A DNA stretch of 64,000 nt from Pedobacter zeae (GCF_014196715.1 NZ_JACIEF010000001.1:1532872-1596871), one strand, 5' to 3'. Positions 26,094 through 34,855 are shown, numbered from the stretch's first letter. Notes: generated by a model from the letters alone, not told the origin. Made by a program: numbers and translations.

Positions 26094-28301
26094 ATGAAAA
26101 TAAAAATACCATTTGCGGTACTGTTTGTACTATCGTTCAATAACCTGTGGTCGCAGGCATACCTATCCTCTTCTGATCAACTCATTGCACGGATCTTACC
26201 TAAGCAACGCCAGGCATTTGTTACCAAAAGTATTGCCACTGTAAACGGTAAGGATGTATTTGAAATTGAAAGCAAAAACAATAAGATCGTACTTAGTGGC
26301 AGCAGTGGTGTTGCCCTGGCTTCGGCTTTTTATTATTATTTAACCGAATACGCCCACTGCCAGATTACCTGGAATGGCACCAATTTAAATTTACCCGCTA
26401 CCTTACCTCAGGTAAAAACAAAAATAAGGAAAGAAACACCTTACGATTACCGCTACTATTTAAACTATTGTACTTTTAATTACAGCATGAGCTGGTGGGA
26501 TTGGCCGCGCTGGGAAAAAGAGATAGACTGGATGGCACTTCACGGTATTAACATGCCCCTTGCCATTACCGGCGAAGAATATACCTGGTACCTTTTATAC
26601 AAAGAAATGGGCTTTTCGGATGAAGAACTTAAAGGTTTTTTTACCGGACCTGCTTATTTCTCGTGGTTTTGGATGGGTAACATGGATGGCTGGGGTGGTC
26701 CGCTTCCGGTAAGCTGGATGAAAAGCCACTTCGAACTGCAAAAGAAAATTTTAGCCCGGCAAAGATCGCTTGGAATGAAACCGGTACTACCAGCCTTTAC
26801 CGGACATGTACCCGCAGCATTTAAGAATAAATTTCCACAGGCGAAATTAAAAGCCACCAACTGGACCAATGGCTTTGCCGATACTTACATCCTTGATTCG
26901 GAAGATCCCATGTTTGCCCAGATCGGAAAGAAATTTCTGCAGAAACAAACCGAACTATTGGGTACCGATCATCTTTACTCGGCCGATACTTTTAACGAGA
27001 ATGAGCCACCCTCTTCCGATCCAGAATTTTTAGGTAAACTGAGCGCGAGGGTTTATGATGGCATGGCACAGGCCGATCCTAAGGCCATCTGGGTGATGCA
27101 GGGATGGCTATTTTACAGTGACAGGAAATTTTGGAAAGAGCCACAAACAGAAGCCTTATTAAAGGCCGTACCGAACGACAAGATGATTTTACTCGACCTG
27201 GCAACTGAAATTGAGCCGGTTTGGAAACGCACACAAGGTTTTTATGGCAAGCCATGGATCTGGAACATGCTGCACAACTTTGGTGGCAATACCAACCTGT
27301 TTGGCCGGATGGATGTGGTGGCAACTGCACCAGCCGAAGCCCTTAACAATCCACAAAGTGGTAAAATGAAAGGTATAGGCCTCAGCATGGAAGGTATAGA
27401 ACAAAATCCGGTACTTTACGAACTGATGATGGACAATGCCTGGCAAACTAAACCTATAGATCTGAAAACCTGGTTGCCTAAATTTGTACGTAACCGCTAC
27501 GGAAAAAGTAATGTAAATGCCTTAAAAGGCTGGGAAATATTACGGAAAACCGTTTATAATGTGCCAGCCGATAAATACATCAGGGATGGTGCCGAATCGA
27601 TTATTCAGGCACGCCCTACATTCGATTCGTTAACCCGCTGGGCCAAAACCACCTTAAATTACCGCGAAAAGGATTTGCTGCCGGGTTGGGATGAATTTGT
27701 AAAAGCCGCACCACTTTGCAAAAACAGCGATGGCTTTCAATACGATCTGGTTGATATTACCCGGCAGGTAATGGCCAATTATGCCCTGCCAATACAAAGA
27801 AACATTGTTGCAGCCTACCGCAAAAAAGACCTGGCTACATTTAAAAAAGAAAGCAGCAAATTTATACAGCTGATTGACGATATGGACCGGCTGTTGGCCA
27901 GCAGAAAAGATTTTATGCTCGGGCCTTGGGTTAGCGATGCCAGGCGATGGGGAGAAACCCCTGCCGAAAAAGCACTTTACGAAATGAATGCCAAAGACCT
28001 GATTACCCTTTGGGGCGATGCTAAAAGCCCATTGAACGAGTATGCCTGCAGGCAATGGAGCGGATTGTTAACTGATTTTTATAAACCAAGGTGGCAGCTC
28101 TTCTTTACCCGGGCCGAACAATCGTTAAAACAGCAAAGCGATTTTAATACCAGCCAATTTAACGAAGAAGTAAGCAACTGGGAGTGGAAATGGGTAAACC
28201 AGCGAAAAGACTATCCAACCAAAACCGTTGGGAACCCGGTAAATTTAGCACTGGAAATGTATCAGAAATACCGCAAAGCCATGGGGATAATACACCAGTA
28301 A
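26094..28301 (+). CDS. Alpha-N-acetylglucosaminidase, glycoside hydrolase family 89
   Basis: The 735-residue product has a signal peptide (ending about NNLWSQA) and closely follows NAGLU over its length: YYLNYCTFNYSMSWWDWPRWEKEIDWMALHGINMPLAITGEE (residues 120-160), PAFTGHVP (233-240), SADTFNENEPPSSDP (296-310) and LDLATEIEPVW (367-377). By comparison with human NAGLU the acid/base is Glu302 and the nucleophile Glu372. The enzyme hydrolyses terminal alpha-N-acetylglucosamine, exo-acting, in the periplasm or on the cell surface. Position behind the HGSNAT-like gene mirrors the lysosomal HGSNAT-NAGLU order. Known bacterial GH89 targets include mucin alpha-GlcNAc and heparan ends; an alpha-GlcNAc-inositol target is my proposal. 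Confidence 0.95.
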   Translation: MKIKIPFAVLFVLSFNNLWSQAYLSSSDQLIARILPKQRQAFVTKSIATVNGKDVFEIESKNNKIVLSGSSGVALASAFYYYLTEYAHCQITWNGTNLNLPATLPQVKTKIRKETPYDYRYYLNYCTFNYSMSWWDWPRWEKEIDWMALHGINMPLAITGEEYTWYLLYKEMGFSDEELKGFFTGPAYFSWFWMGNMDGWGGPLPVSWMKSHFELQKKILARQRSLGMKPVLPAFTGHVPAAFKNKFPQAKLKATNWTNGFADTYILDSEDPMFAQIGKKFLQKQTELLGTDHLYSADTFNENEPPSSDPEFLGKLSARVYDGMAQADPKAIWVMQGWLFYSDRKFWKEPQTEALLKAVPNDKMILLDLATEIEPVWKRTQGFYGKPWIWNMLHNFGGNTNLFGRMDVVATAPAEALNNPQSGKMKGIGLSMEGIEQNPVLYELMMDNAWQTKPIDLKTWLPKFVRNRYGKSNVNALKGWEILRKTVYNVPADKYIRDGAESIIQARPTFDSLTRWAKTTLNYREKDLLPGWDEFVKAAPLCKNSDGFQYDLVDITRQVMANYALPIQRNIVAAYRKKDLATFKKESSKFIQLIDDMDRLLASRKDFMLGPWVSDARRWGETPAEKALYEMNAKDLITLWGDAKSPLNEYACRQWSGLLTDFYKPRWQLFFTRAEQSLKQQSDFNTSQFNEEVSNWEWKWVNQRKDYPTKTVGNPVNLALEMYQKYRKAMGIIHQ

Positions 28302-28353
28302 TTTCCCCGCCCTAAAAAGCTGATTAAAAGGCTCATATAATAGCTTTACCGAT

Positions 28354-30651
28354 ATGAAAATTGTGATCCTATTTACCATGCGAAGTCAGAATGCTGTTAT
28401 GCGGCTAATATTTTTCATATCCGCTTTATTATTGCTTTTCATACTTAGCGGTAGGATGGCTTTTGCGCAGCAATCTCTTATCAGGTATGTGCAGCCATTT
28501 TCGGGCACTTCTGCAAGTACCACACTGGCCAGCCAGCATATAGAAGATAAAACAGAAAGGCTGGCCAATACCATACCTGCAGTTGCACCCCCTTTTAGCA
28601 TGACCCAATGGACGCCCCAAACGCAGCTTTCAGAAAAAAAATGCCTTGCCCCTTATTACTACAATAACAAAAAATTTTATGGTTTCAGGGCCAGTCACTG
28701 GCTCAGCGGTTCGTGTACCCAAGATTACGGGAGCTTTACCATTATGCCAATTTCGGGTAGCCTTAAAACCCAAGCAGCCCAATATGCAGAAAATTACGTT
28801 CATCAAAATGAAGTTTCTACTCCATCCTACTACAAATTAAAATTACCTCAACATCAGCTCTTAACAGAAATTACAGCCAGCCTGAGGTGTGGCATCATGC
28901 GAATCACTGCGCTAAAAACAGATAGTGTTTATGTTTTAGTTAGTCCTAACAGCGATCAGAACAGGGGTTTTATTCAAATAGATCCGGTAAAAGGCGAAAT
29001 TTCCGGCTACAACCCTGTTCATCGCATTTACCAGGGATGGGGAGAGCCTGCAGGCTTTAGTGGTTATTTTTTCATCCGTTTCAAAAAATCTTTTACATCG
29101 GCAGGGGTTTATAGCGAAGGACACATTTTCAATCAGCAAAACATCAGTAACAAAAAGGATATCGGTGCTTTTGCAGGCTTTAGACTGAAAAAGGGAGAAC
29201 AGCTGGTGGTGTATTCCGGTACTTCGTTTACCAGTATCAATGCCGCAAAGGCTAACCTGGAAAGTGAAATTAAAAAAGATGATTTTAACACTGTTTTAGC
29301 ACGTACCAATCAGGTATGGGAAAAATCCCTCTCGCAGATCCGTATTTCGGACACGAACGAAAAAGGGAAAAAAATCTTTTATACGGCCCTTTACCATGCC
29401 ATGCAGCATCCAAGGTTATATAATGATGTGGATGGAAAATATCCGCGGTTTGGTGGGAAATATCAATACGAAACAATAAATAGGCGCCAATATTACGATG
29501 ATTTTTCAATGTGGGATATTTACCGCGCACAATTGCCTTTAATCGAACTGTTACAGCCCAGATTAGCCAATAACCTGGTTAATTCGATGATATTAAAAGG
29601 TGAGCAAGGGGGCTGGATGCCTATCTTTCCATGCTGGAACAACTATACCGCAGCCATGATCGGTGATCATACAACGGCTTTTATCGCTTCTGCATATCAT
29701 AAAGGTATACGCAATTATGATATTAACGAAGCTTACCGGCTAATGAGGAAAAATGCCTTTCAAATGCCCGATTCTGTCGATTACCTGAACGGAAAAGGCC
29801 GACGAGGAATTAACAGTTACCTGAAATATGGTTATATCCCCATGGATGATAGTATTCCTGATGCTTACCACAAAAAGGAACAGGTGAGCAGAACGCTCGA
29901 ATATGCCTATGATGATTATGCGTTGGCAACAATTGCCAAAGATCTGGGCAAAGAAAACGATTACAGGGAATTATCAAACAGATCGCTTAATTACCGGCAT
30001 ATTTTTGATCCAAGTGTTGGAATGGTTAGGGGGCGATTTGCCAACGGCAACTGGTATGAGCCTTTCTATCCCGATCATCGCGAACCTTATATTACAGAAG
30101 GAACGCCGAGGCAGTATACTTTTTATGTTCCGCACGATATGCCCGGACTGATCAGCCTGATGGGTGGACCTAAAAACCTAGAAAACGAACTGGATTCGCT
30201 CTTTCATAAAAAAGAATACTGGCATGGAAATGAACCTGGCCACCAAATCCCATTTTTGTACAACTATACCCCTTCTTCATGGAAAACCCAGCTGCAGGTA
30301 TCACGCATTATGACAGAAGAGTATGGCGAAGGCGCCGGTGGCCTGAGTGGCAATGATGATGCCGGGCAAATGTCGGCATGGTATGTGTTTGCGGCATTGG
30401 GCTTTTACCCTGTAGATCCTGTTTCAGGAAACTACCAGTTATCAAGTCCTTTATTTAAGCAGGCTATACTATCTTTCAATAATGGTAAAAAGTTAACCAT
30501 AACAGCCATCAAAAAGAGTCAAAAATCGATTTACAGCTCAAAAATTATTTTAAATGGAAAGCCTTTCACAAAAAGAGAGATTACACATCAACTGTTGTTA
30601 CAGGGTGGGAAATTAATTTTTTATCTCCAGGATCACCCGCCACGGCTTTAA
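28354..30651 (+). CDS. Alpha-mannosidase, glycoside hydrolase family 92
   Basis: The 765-residue product has an export signal; the ATG at 28354 is the longest start and an internal ATG at 28378 or 28399 would also give the signal. GH92 hallmarks are clear: DDFSMWDIYRAQLPLIELLQP (near residue 388), GGWMPIFPCWNNYTAAMIGDH (about 420), the TEGTPRQYTFYVPHD segment with likely catalytic Glu582, and GLSGNDDAGQMSAWYVFAALGFYPVDP with Asp668/Asp669. GH92 enzymes are Ca-dependent exo-alpha-mannosidases (alpha-1,2 and others). The gap to GH89 is 52 bases. It should remove terminal mannose residues before GH89 acts on the inner glucosamine. Confidence 0.95.
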   Translation: MKIVILFTMRSQNAVMRLIFFISALLLLFILSGRMAFAQQSLIRYVQPFSGTSASTTLASQHIEDKTERLANTIPAVAPPFSMTQWTPQTQLSEKKCLAPYYYNNKKFYGFRASHWLSGSCTQDYGSFTIMPISGSLKTQAAQYAENYVHQNEVSTPSYYKLKLPQHQLLTEITASLRCGIMRITALKTDSVYVLVSPNSDQNRGFIQIDPVKGEISGYNPVHRIYQGWGEPAGFSGYFFIRFKKSFTSAGVYSEGHIFNQQNISNKKDIGAFAGFRLKKGEQLVVYSGTSFTSINAAKANLESEIKKDDFNTVLARTNQVWEKSLSQIRISDTNEKGKKIFYTALYHAMQHPRLYNDVDGKYPRFGGKYQYETINRRQYYDDFSMWDIYRAQLPLIELLQPRLANNLVNSMILKGEQGGWMPIFPCWNNYTAAMIGDHTTAFIASAYHKGIRNYDINEAYRLMRKNAFQMPDSVDYLNGKGRRGINSYLKYGYIPMDDSIPDAYHKKEQVSRTLEYAYDDYALATIAKDLGKENDYRELSNRSLNYRHIFDPSVGMVRGRFANGNWYEPFYPDHREPYITEGTPRQYTFYVPHDMPGLISLMGGPKNLENELDSLFHKKEYWHGNEPGHQIPFLYNYTPSSWKTQLQVSRIMTEEYGEGAGGLSGNDDAGQMSAWYVFAALGFYPVDPVSGNYQLSSPLFKQAILSFNNGKKLTITAIKKSQKSIYSSKIILNGKPFTKREITHQLLLQGGKLIFYLQDHPPRL

Positions 30652-31169
30652 ATCCTGAAAATAATCGACATGTAAGGAGCATTTATTGATCGCACCGAAC
30701 AGTCTTATAAAAAAGAAGGATATTTTGACCCAGCTAGTTCTTAAACAAAAGCAAAAACAGGAGTATTACACTTAGCAAAAGGATAAAAACAATCATTCTT
30801 TTTGGAAAAACAGTTTCATGTTCTTCATTACTGGTTTTATCCTGTGTTTTTAAAATTTGCCTTTCGACACCCATTGTTGAAATACTTTATAGGAGGTTTG
30901 ACTGCCTCAGGGCCAAAAGGATTAAAAGAAAAAAAATATTTGTGCAATCTGCCTGATTTCCTCAACCATAAAACCACTACTCACCAGGTTACCGGTACTA
31001 AAAAATACGGTACTGGTGTGGTTTCGCAAAACGGTCATCCACAACACTTAACAAACAAACAACAACCTGCTAACCTTAAGTAAATATTGATGGGTTAACT
31101 TGTACTTAAGTTATGCTTATCCACAGCATAAAACAGGTAAAGAACAATGTTTCAATAAAACATTAAGCT
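30652..31169. other. Long intergenic region after the GH92 gene
   Basis: About 520 bases hold no gene I can support apart from a tiny hydrophobic minus-strand ORF listed separately. A 93-codon plus-strand frame starting at 30802 shows no family features and is probably noise. A weak imperfect hairpin of CACCAG/CTGGTG arms lies around 30984-31020. Confidence 0.4.
30734..30796 (-). CDS. Possible 20-residue hydrophobic peptide
   Basis: On the minus strand an ATG at 30796 encodes MIVFILLLSVILLFLLLFKN, one transmembrane helix with a basic end. Peptides of this kind exist as small membrane regulators or type I toxins. It overlaps the end of another 8-codon frame (ATGA overlap). Nothing else supports it. 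Confidence 0.2.
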   Translation of the reverse strand: MIVFILLLSVILLFLLLFKN

Positions 31170-31439
31170 ATGAAACAGCAGGCCCGAACGATTCCAGGAA
31201 AACTGGTTGATTTTGATTATAACAGGTTTAAGTTACCCACTTTTGTTATGCAGTTTAAACCCTCTGTGTACCAAGACGGCGATTGCTTTTACGCGGTATT
31301 ATCCTTTGAAGAGGAGCACGATGTTTCAGGCCTTGGTACCTCACCCGAAGATGCGTTAATAGACTGGAACGATAAAGTATGCGAAATGCTGGCCTTATCG
31401 GGTCCTTTACGTACTTCGTTAGGCGCCAAAAACAAATAA
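31170..31439 (+). CDS. Small hypothetical protein
   Basis: The 89-residue soluble product (MKQQARTIPGKLVDFDYNRFKL...) contains YQDGDCFYAVLSFEEEHDVSGLGTSPEDALIDWNDKV, which resembles the HicB-like/YozE-type small fold (short beta strands then a helix with the GTSPEDAL turn). No HicA-like partner is next to it, so an antitoxin role is unsupported. The following gene begins 48 bases later. Confidence 0.5.
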   Translation: MKQQARTIPGKLVDFDYNRFKLPTFVMQFKPSVYQDGDCFYAVLSFEEEHDVSGLGTSPEDALIDWNDKVCEMLALSGPLRTSLGAKNK

Positions 31440-31486
31440 ACGGCCTCAAAAAGCGGCAAACTGAACACTTTCCTAAATTTATTCTG

Positions 31487-32038
31487 ATGAACCACAACAT
31501 ATCTACCGGCCTGGTATTTTACCCGGGCTATAACCAACCGAATTTTCTCGGCAATTGCCATTTTGAAATCAAAAGACCATGCGATTGTTCCATGATCCAG
31601 CTCCATCACTTTTATTTATTATTGAGAAAAGGGAATAAGGTTTCGCCGGTTGATCTGCACTTAAAGATTTTCAATGCAGCGTTTCTCGCTTTCTGCTATC
31701 ATGGGAAAAAACTGGTTGGCATATCGGCTATAAAAAGGCCTAATGTTTCTTATTTGCATGATGTATATAAAAAGGCCGGTATTAACACCAACATGGATCA
31801 ACCGTTTTTAGAGATCGGTTATTCATTTACCCGCGAATCACTTCGTAAAAAGGGAATCAGCAGTACATTAAAACGAATGTTACTCGAAAAAATCAGGTAT
31901 CACCATGGTATTGTTTTTTCGACTACGGCGACTCCCAGCAGTCAGCGTTTTTTGTTGGCCAATGGCTTCCTGGCCAAAGGGAATCCTTATCAGGGCAACT
32001 TCGATCATCATATCGTTTATTTCGAACGTACTCAGTAA
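31487..32038 (+). CDS. GNAT-like acyltransferase
   Basis: I start at the ATG at 31487 (MNHNISTGLVFYPGYNQPNFLGN), giving 183 residues; the longer frame from 31379 overlaps the previous gene. The C-terminal half has GNAT-type features: a core strand, EIGYSFTRESLRKKGISSTLKRMLLEKI resembling motif A (RxxGxG/S-like turn RKKGISS), then FSTTATPSSQRFLLANGFLAKG (the x-x-Asn/Ser-GF end motif). It probably acetylates a small molecule or protein; substrate unknown. Confidence 0.6.
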   Translation: MNHNISTGLVFYPGYNQPNFLGNCHFEIKRPCDCSMIQLHHFYLLLRKGNKVSPVDLHLKIFNAAFLAFCYHGKKLVGISAIKRPNVSYLHDVYKKAGINTNMDQPFLEIGYSFTRESLRKKGISSTLKRMLLEKIRYHHGIVFSTTATPSSQRFLLANGFLAKGNPYQGNFDHHIVYFERTQ

Positions 32039-32363
32039 TTCTAGGCCGGGTTTGGAAGTCTACCCTCCTTTTGTACGGAAATACATCAGGACCTGCTGAA
32101 ATATCAGCCATGGTGATGAGGCTTCTTTCCTGCTTGCCATAACGATAATACAGGTTGCTGAAACTGAAAAAATTTCAGCCGTCGAACTGAAAAAATTTCA
32201 TAAAAAATGAATTTTTTTCAGCGGAAACCGCTCACCGGCACGCCATAAAGGCCTTGGCATAATGCTTGATCCATGTAAGATGTAACCCTAAAAAGGTTAA
32301 AGTGTTAAATTAATTGATTTTATAGTCCATTTATGATTTAAAACATTAAAAGGAGAAAAAACT
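32039..32363. other. Hsp20 upstream region with tandem direct repeats
   Basis: A 325-base gap. It contains the exact 16-base direct repeat AACTGAAAAAATTTCA at 32162-32177 and 32185-32200 (period 23), plus a related inverse copy GAATTTTTTTCAG at 32209-32221. These are good candidates for a stress-regulator binding array upstream of hsp20. Confidence 0.6.
32351..32355 (+). promoter_or_regulatory. Strong Shine-Dalgarno for hsp20
   Basis: AGGAG sits 8 bases before the ATG at 32364. A clear Shine-Dalgarno is rare in Bacteroidota, where most genes here lack one, so it suggests high translation of the heat-shock protein. Confidence 0.6.
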
Positions 32364-32804
32364 ATGACATTGGTTAAATTCAATCCAGAAAAAAAGAACA
32401 GTTCATTATTGCCAGGCTTTAATGACATCTTTGAATCCGTATTAGGCGATACCTTTTTTACCGACCGTCGTTTAAGCAGCGTACCAGCAGTTAACATTTC
32501 CGAATCGAACGAAGAGTACCACATCGAACTGGCTGCACCTGGATTAAAGAAAGACGATTTTAAGGTATCTGTAGAGCGGGATATGCTAACCATTTCTACC
32601 GGGCAGCATACCGAAAACAATAGTGATGGTAAAACCTATAACAGAAGGGAATACAGCTACTCGGCATTTACCAGGGCCTTCACCCTTCCGGAGAGTGCCG
32701 ACATTGAACGCATCCAGGCCGCTTATACAGATGGTATACTCCATCTTAACATCCCAAAAAAGGAAGAAGCCAAAGCGGTTTCCAGACAGATCGAAATACA
32801 ATAA
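32364..32804 (+). CDS. Small heat shock protein, Hsp20/alpha-crystallin family
   Basis: The 146-residue product has the alpha-crystallin domain at about residues 43-140: PAVNISESNEEYHIELAAPGLKKDDFKVSVERDMLTISTGQ and RREYSYSAFTRAFTLPESADIERIQAAYTDGILHLNIPKKE (the A-x-Y-x-x-G-x-L motif). It is an ATP-independent holdase acting in the cytoplasm. The gene has a strong Shine-Dalgarno, direct repeats upstream and a clean terminator downstream, so it is probably monocistronic and stress-induced. Confidence 0.95.
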   Translation: MTLVKFNPEKKNSSLLPGFNDIFESVLGDTFFTDRRLSSVPAVNISESNEEYHIELAAPGLKKDDFKVSVERDMLTISTGQHTENNSDGKTYNRREYSYSAFTRAFTLPESADIERIQAAYTDGILHLNIPKKEEAKAVSRQIEIQ

Positions 32805-32810
32805 TTCCCC

Positions 32811-32836
32811 AAGTGCCGCTCAATGCGGCACTTTTT
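32811..32836 (+). terminator. Rho-independent terminator after hsp20
   Basis: AAGTGCCGC (32811-32819) pairs perfectly with GCGGCACTT (32825-32833) over a 5-base loop, followed by Ts. It lies 7 bases after the hsp20 stop. Confidence 0.9.
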
Positions 32837-32882
32837 ATTATCGTATACTGAAATCCATTTAGAAAATTATAACAGTTTAGCT

Positions 32883-33188
32883 ATGGAAACCCGTTTTACC
32901 ATTAACATCAGCCTTGAGGGGCCAGGTGGAAAAATCACCTATGGCCAATTTTCTCTTGGCAAGAATAAAAAGGAAGCCAGTGAAATTTTTTCACTTTTAA
33001 AAGGCAGCGCAGAAAATGTTCCCGGATGTTCATTAAAAATAGATTTTATGGAAGAAATGATGGAACTGCCCATTCTTATTGGCACCTTAAATTGTAACCT
33101 GGATGAGCTAAAAGAAAATATTGCCATTATTTCAAAGGAAATATTCCGTATTGCCCATCTGGAAAACGGGAATATTAATGCTGAATAA
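32883..33188 (+). CDS. Hypothetical small protein
   Basis: I start at the ATG at 32883 (METRFTINISLEGPGGKITYGQFSLG), 101 residues; the longer frame runs through the hsp20 terminator. It is an alpha/beta soluble protein with no motif I know. The first strand MExxFTIxISLEGPxGxxxYGxFxLG and length fit a conserved small Bacteroidota family, but no function is apparent. Confidence 0.55.
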   Translation: METRFTINISLEGPGGKITYGQFSLGKNKKEASEIFSLLKGSAENVPGCSLKIDFMEEMMELPILIGTLNCNLDELKENIAIISKEIFRIAHLENGNINAE

Positions 33189-33284
33189 TAAAACAGGCTT
33201 TAGAAAAGGGAATCCTGTTCGATACCCTTTTACTAAATTACGCATTGGGTTAGCTTTTACGATTAGATCAGAGCCCTAATGGAT

Positions 33285-33695
33285 TTAAATTTTACCCTCA
33301 AATTTTTTGATCGCGACAGTGCTTACTGGCGTAAAAAAGTTAACCAAGTTCCCATCAGGATCACGGAACAGCAGCGAACGATTTCCCCATGGCATCGTTT
33401 TCGGCTCTTGCACTAAAAAGTTGGTCAGGAAAGCAGATTGCTCCTGGTAAATGCGGTCTACATCATTTGTGATCCATTCAATTATTGTCGTGTGGTTTTC
33501 GGCAGCTCTGGCCACCTCTTGCCCTCCAAAAAACTGTAATGTTCTTGTACTTCCAATAGCCAATGTTGCATTTGCCATTTGAAGCTCCGCAAAGTCTTCT
33601 GTATAACGGATACCCTTGAGTTGAGTGATCTGCTCATAAAATTCCATTAATTTACTAACGTCATCGGTAATAATTCTGATTGAAACGAGATTCAT
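33285..33695 (-). CDS. VOC-family (glyoxalase/bleomycin-resistance-like) protein
   Basis: The 136-residue product has the VOC fold pattern SIRIITDDVSKLMEFYEQITQL at the N-terminus and RSLLFRDPDGNLVNFFTPV near the C-terminus, where the Glu ligand typical of VOC enzymes is replaced by Asn, so metal binding may differ. It lies 50 bases after the WYL regulator and reads the same way, so they probably form an operon. Confidence 0.85.
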   Translation of the reverse strand: MNLVSIRIITDDVSKLMEFYEQITQLKGIRYTEDFAELQMANATLAIGSTRTLQFFGGQEVARAAENHTTIIEWITNDVDRIYQEQSAFLTNFLVQEPKTMPWGNRSLLFRDPDGNLVNFFTPVSTVAIKKFEGKI

Positions 33696-33745
33696 AATTT
33701 GTCTTTTAATTTGTTTCAGCCAAATTTCAGGAAGCGCTGTGACAG

Positions 33746-34465
33746 CTATTTGTCAGGGGTATATTTTTTTTGTTTTTGCTCAAGATAAGAGGCAAGTATT
33801 ATTTCATGCGGAGTAAATGTTTGTTCACTCATCGTCAACGACCGGATGCGATCGAGCCTGAACATTCTGAAATCGTTTCTTAAACGGCAAAAAGCAATCA
33901 CCAACCAACTTTCTTCCAAACTGTAATAAAGTGCGAACGGCTCTATTTCCCTTTCTGTCAAATTTTCGTGATTACCACTTTCATACCTGATCTTTAAAAT
34001 CTTATAACCCGTTAGTGCTGCCTGTATCTGTATCAGTGAATTACTTGATGGATTTGCATCAATGGCCGGGCTTATTGCGATACGCTTTGACAGGAGTGCC
34101 GCTTTTTCTTTTGTACCTGCACGTAGAACTGCCTTGATTTTATCAAGGGCTGCACGGTATTCTTCAATTAAAGAGGTATCTTTTGTTTTAGAAATGAGGT
34201 GCTCAATTGTGATCAAGGTATTTGCCTCACGTTCAGTAAACATGACTGGCGGCAGTTTATAACCATCCATCAGGCTGTATCCCTTTCCCTCTTCCGTATA
34301 AACAGGTACGCCGGCGAGCTCCAGGGTTTTTAAATCCCTGTAAATGGTGCGTACACTTACTGAAAATTTCACGGCCAGCTCACTTGCCGTTACCAATTTT
34401 TTTCCTTGTAAGCCTGTCAATATTGCTGTTAATCTCGATATTCGGGTAGCATCGTAAAATTTCAT
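33746..34465 (-). CDS. YafY-type regulator: HTH plus WYL domain
   Basis: The 239-residue product has an N-terminal DeoR-type HTH (RISRLTAILTGLQGKKLVTASELAVKFSVSVRTIYRDLKTLELAGVPVYTEEGKGYSL), followed by a linker and a WYL-like ligand domain (REIEPFALYYSLEESWLVIAFCRLRNDFRMFRLDRIRSL, the WYL region near residue 180). Such proteins sense nucleotides or nucleic acid ligands, or pair with VOC enzymes; here the VOC gene follows directly. It likely autoregulates. Confidence 0.9.
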   Translation of the reverse strand: MKFYDATRISRLTAILTGLQGKKLVTASELAVKFSVSVRTIYRDLKTLELAGVPVYTEEGKGYSLMDGYKLPPVMFTEREANTLITIEHLISKTKDTSLIEEYRAALDKIKAVLRAGTKEKAALLSKRIAISPAIDANPSSNSLIQIQAALTGYKILKIRYESGNHENLTEREIEPFALYYSLEESWLVIAFCRLRNDFRMFRLDRIRSLTMSEQTFTPHEIILASYLEQKQKKYTPDK

Positions 34466-34855
34466 CTTTGAAGCCTATCATGCGAAATTAATAAAAGTGC
34501 TGCGAATTTATATTTACAGAAATTTACTTAACGGCAACCTGAGCCTTAATGAAGGATTTTGTCAGAATACTTTGGCCCATTTACTTGCTCCACCTTAGCT
34601 GTAAAGAATATTTTGTACCCATGAGTATAGGTGAGAGAAAGCTAATCAATTAACCTATACCAATTTAAAGCTGATCTCTCACCCAACACTAATGACACGA
34701 TATAATTACCTAACAATCAGGTACATATTTTATAATTAAAAAAAATTAAATAACAAATTTAAGGGTAAAATGCCGTACATCTTGTCCTGAATTAGTTCGT
34801 TGTTTGAATTAAATATTAATTGTTCAATTAATTAAGCTAATATTATGCATGCTGA
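34466..34855. other. Intergenic region with competing stem-loops
   Basis: A 390-base gap upstream of the WYL regulator and downstream of the long operon (both minus strand). The middle holds two overlapping hairpins that cannot form together: GTATAGGT (34625-34632) with ACCTATAC (34653-34660), and GGTGAGAGA (34630-34638) with TCTCTCACC (34675-34683). The right side is AT-rich and nondescript. Confidence 0.5.

Noticed and set aside
30802..31083. 93-codon ORF
   Set aside because: Codon pattern and composition look non-coding, no motif, and it runs through a weak hairpin region.
32162..32200. Possible CRISPR-like repeat
   Set aside because: Only two 16-base units with a 7-base spacer, no cas genes and no further units; more likely operator repeats.
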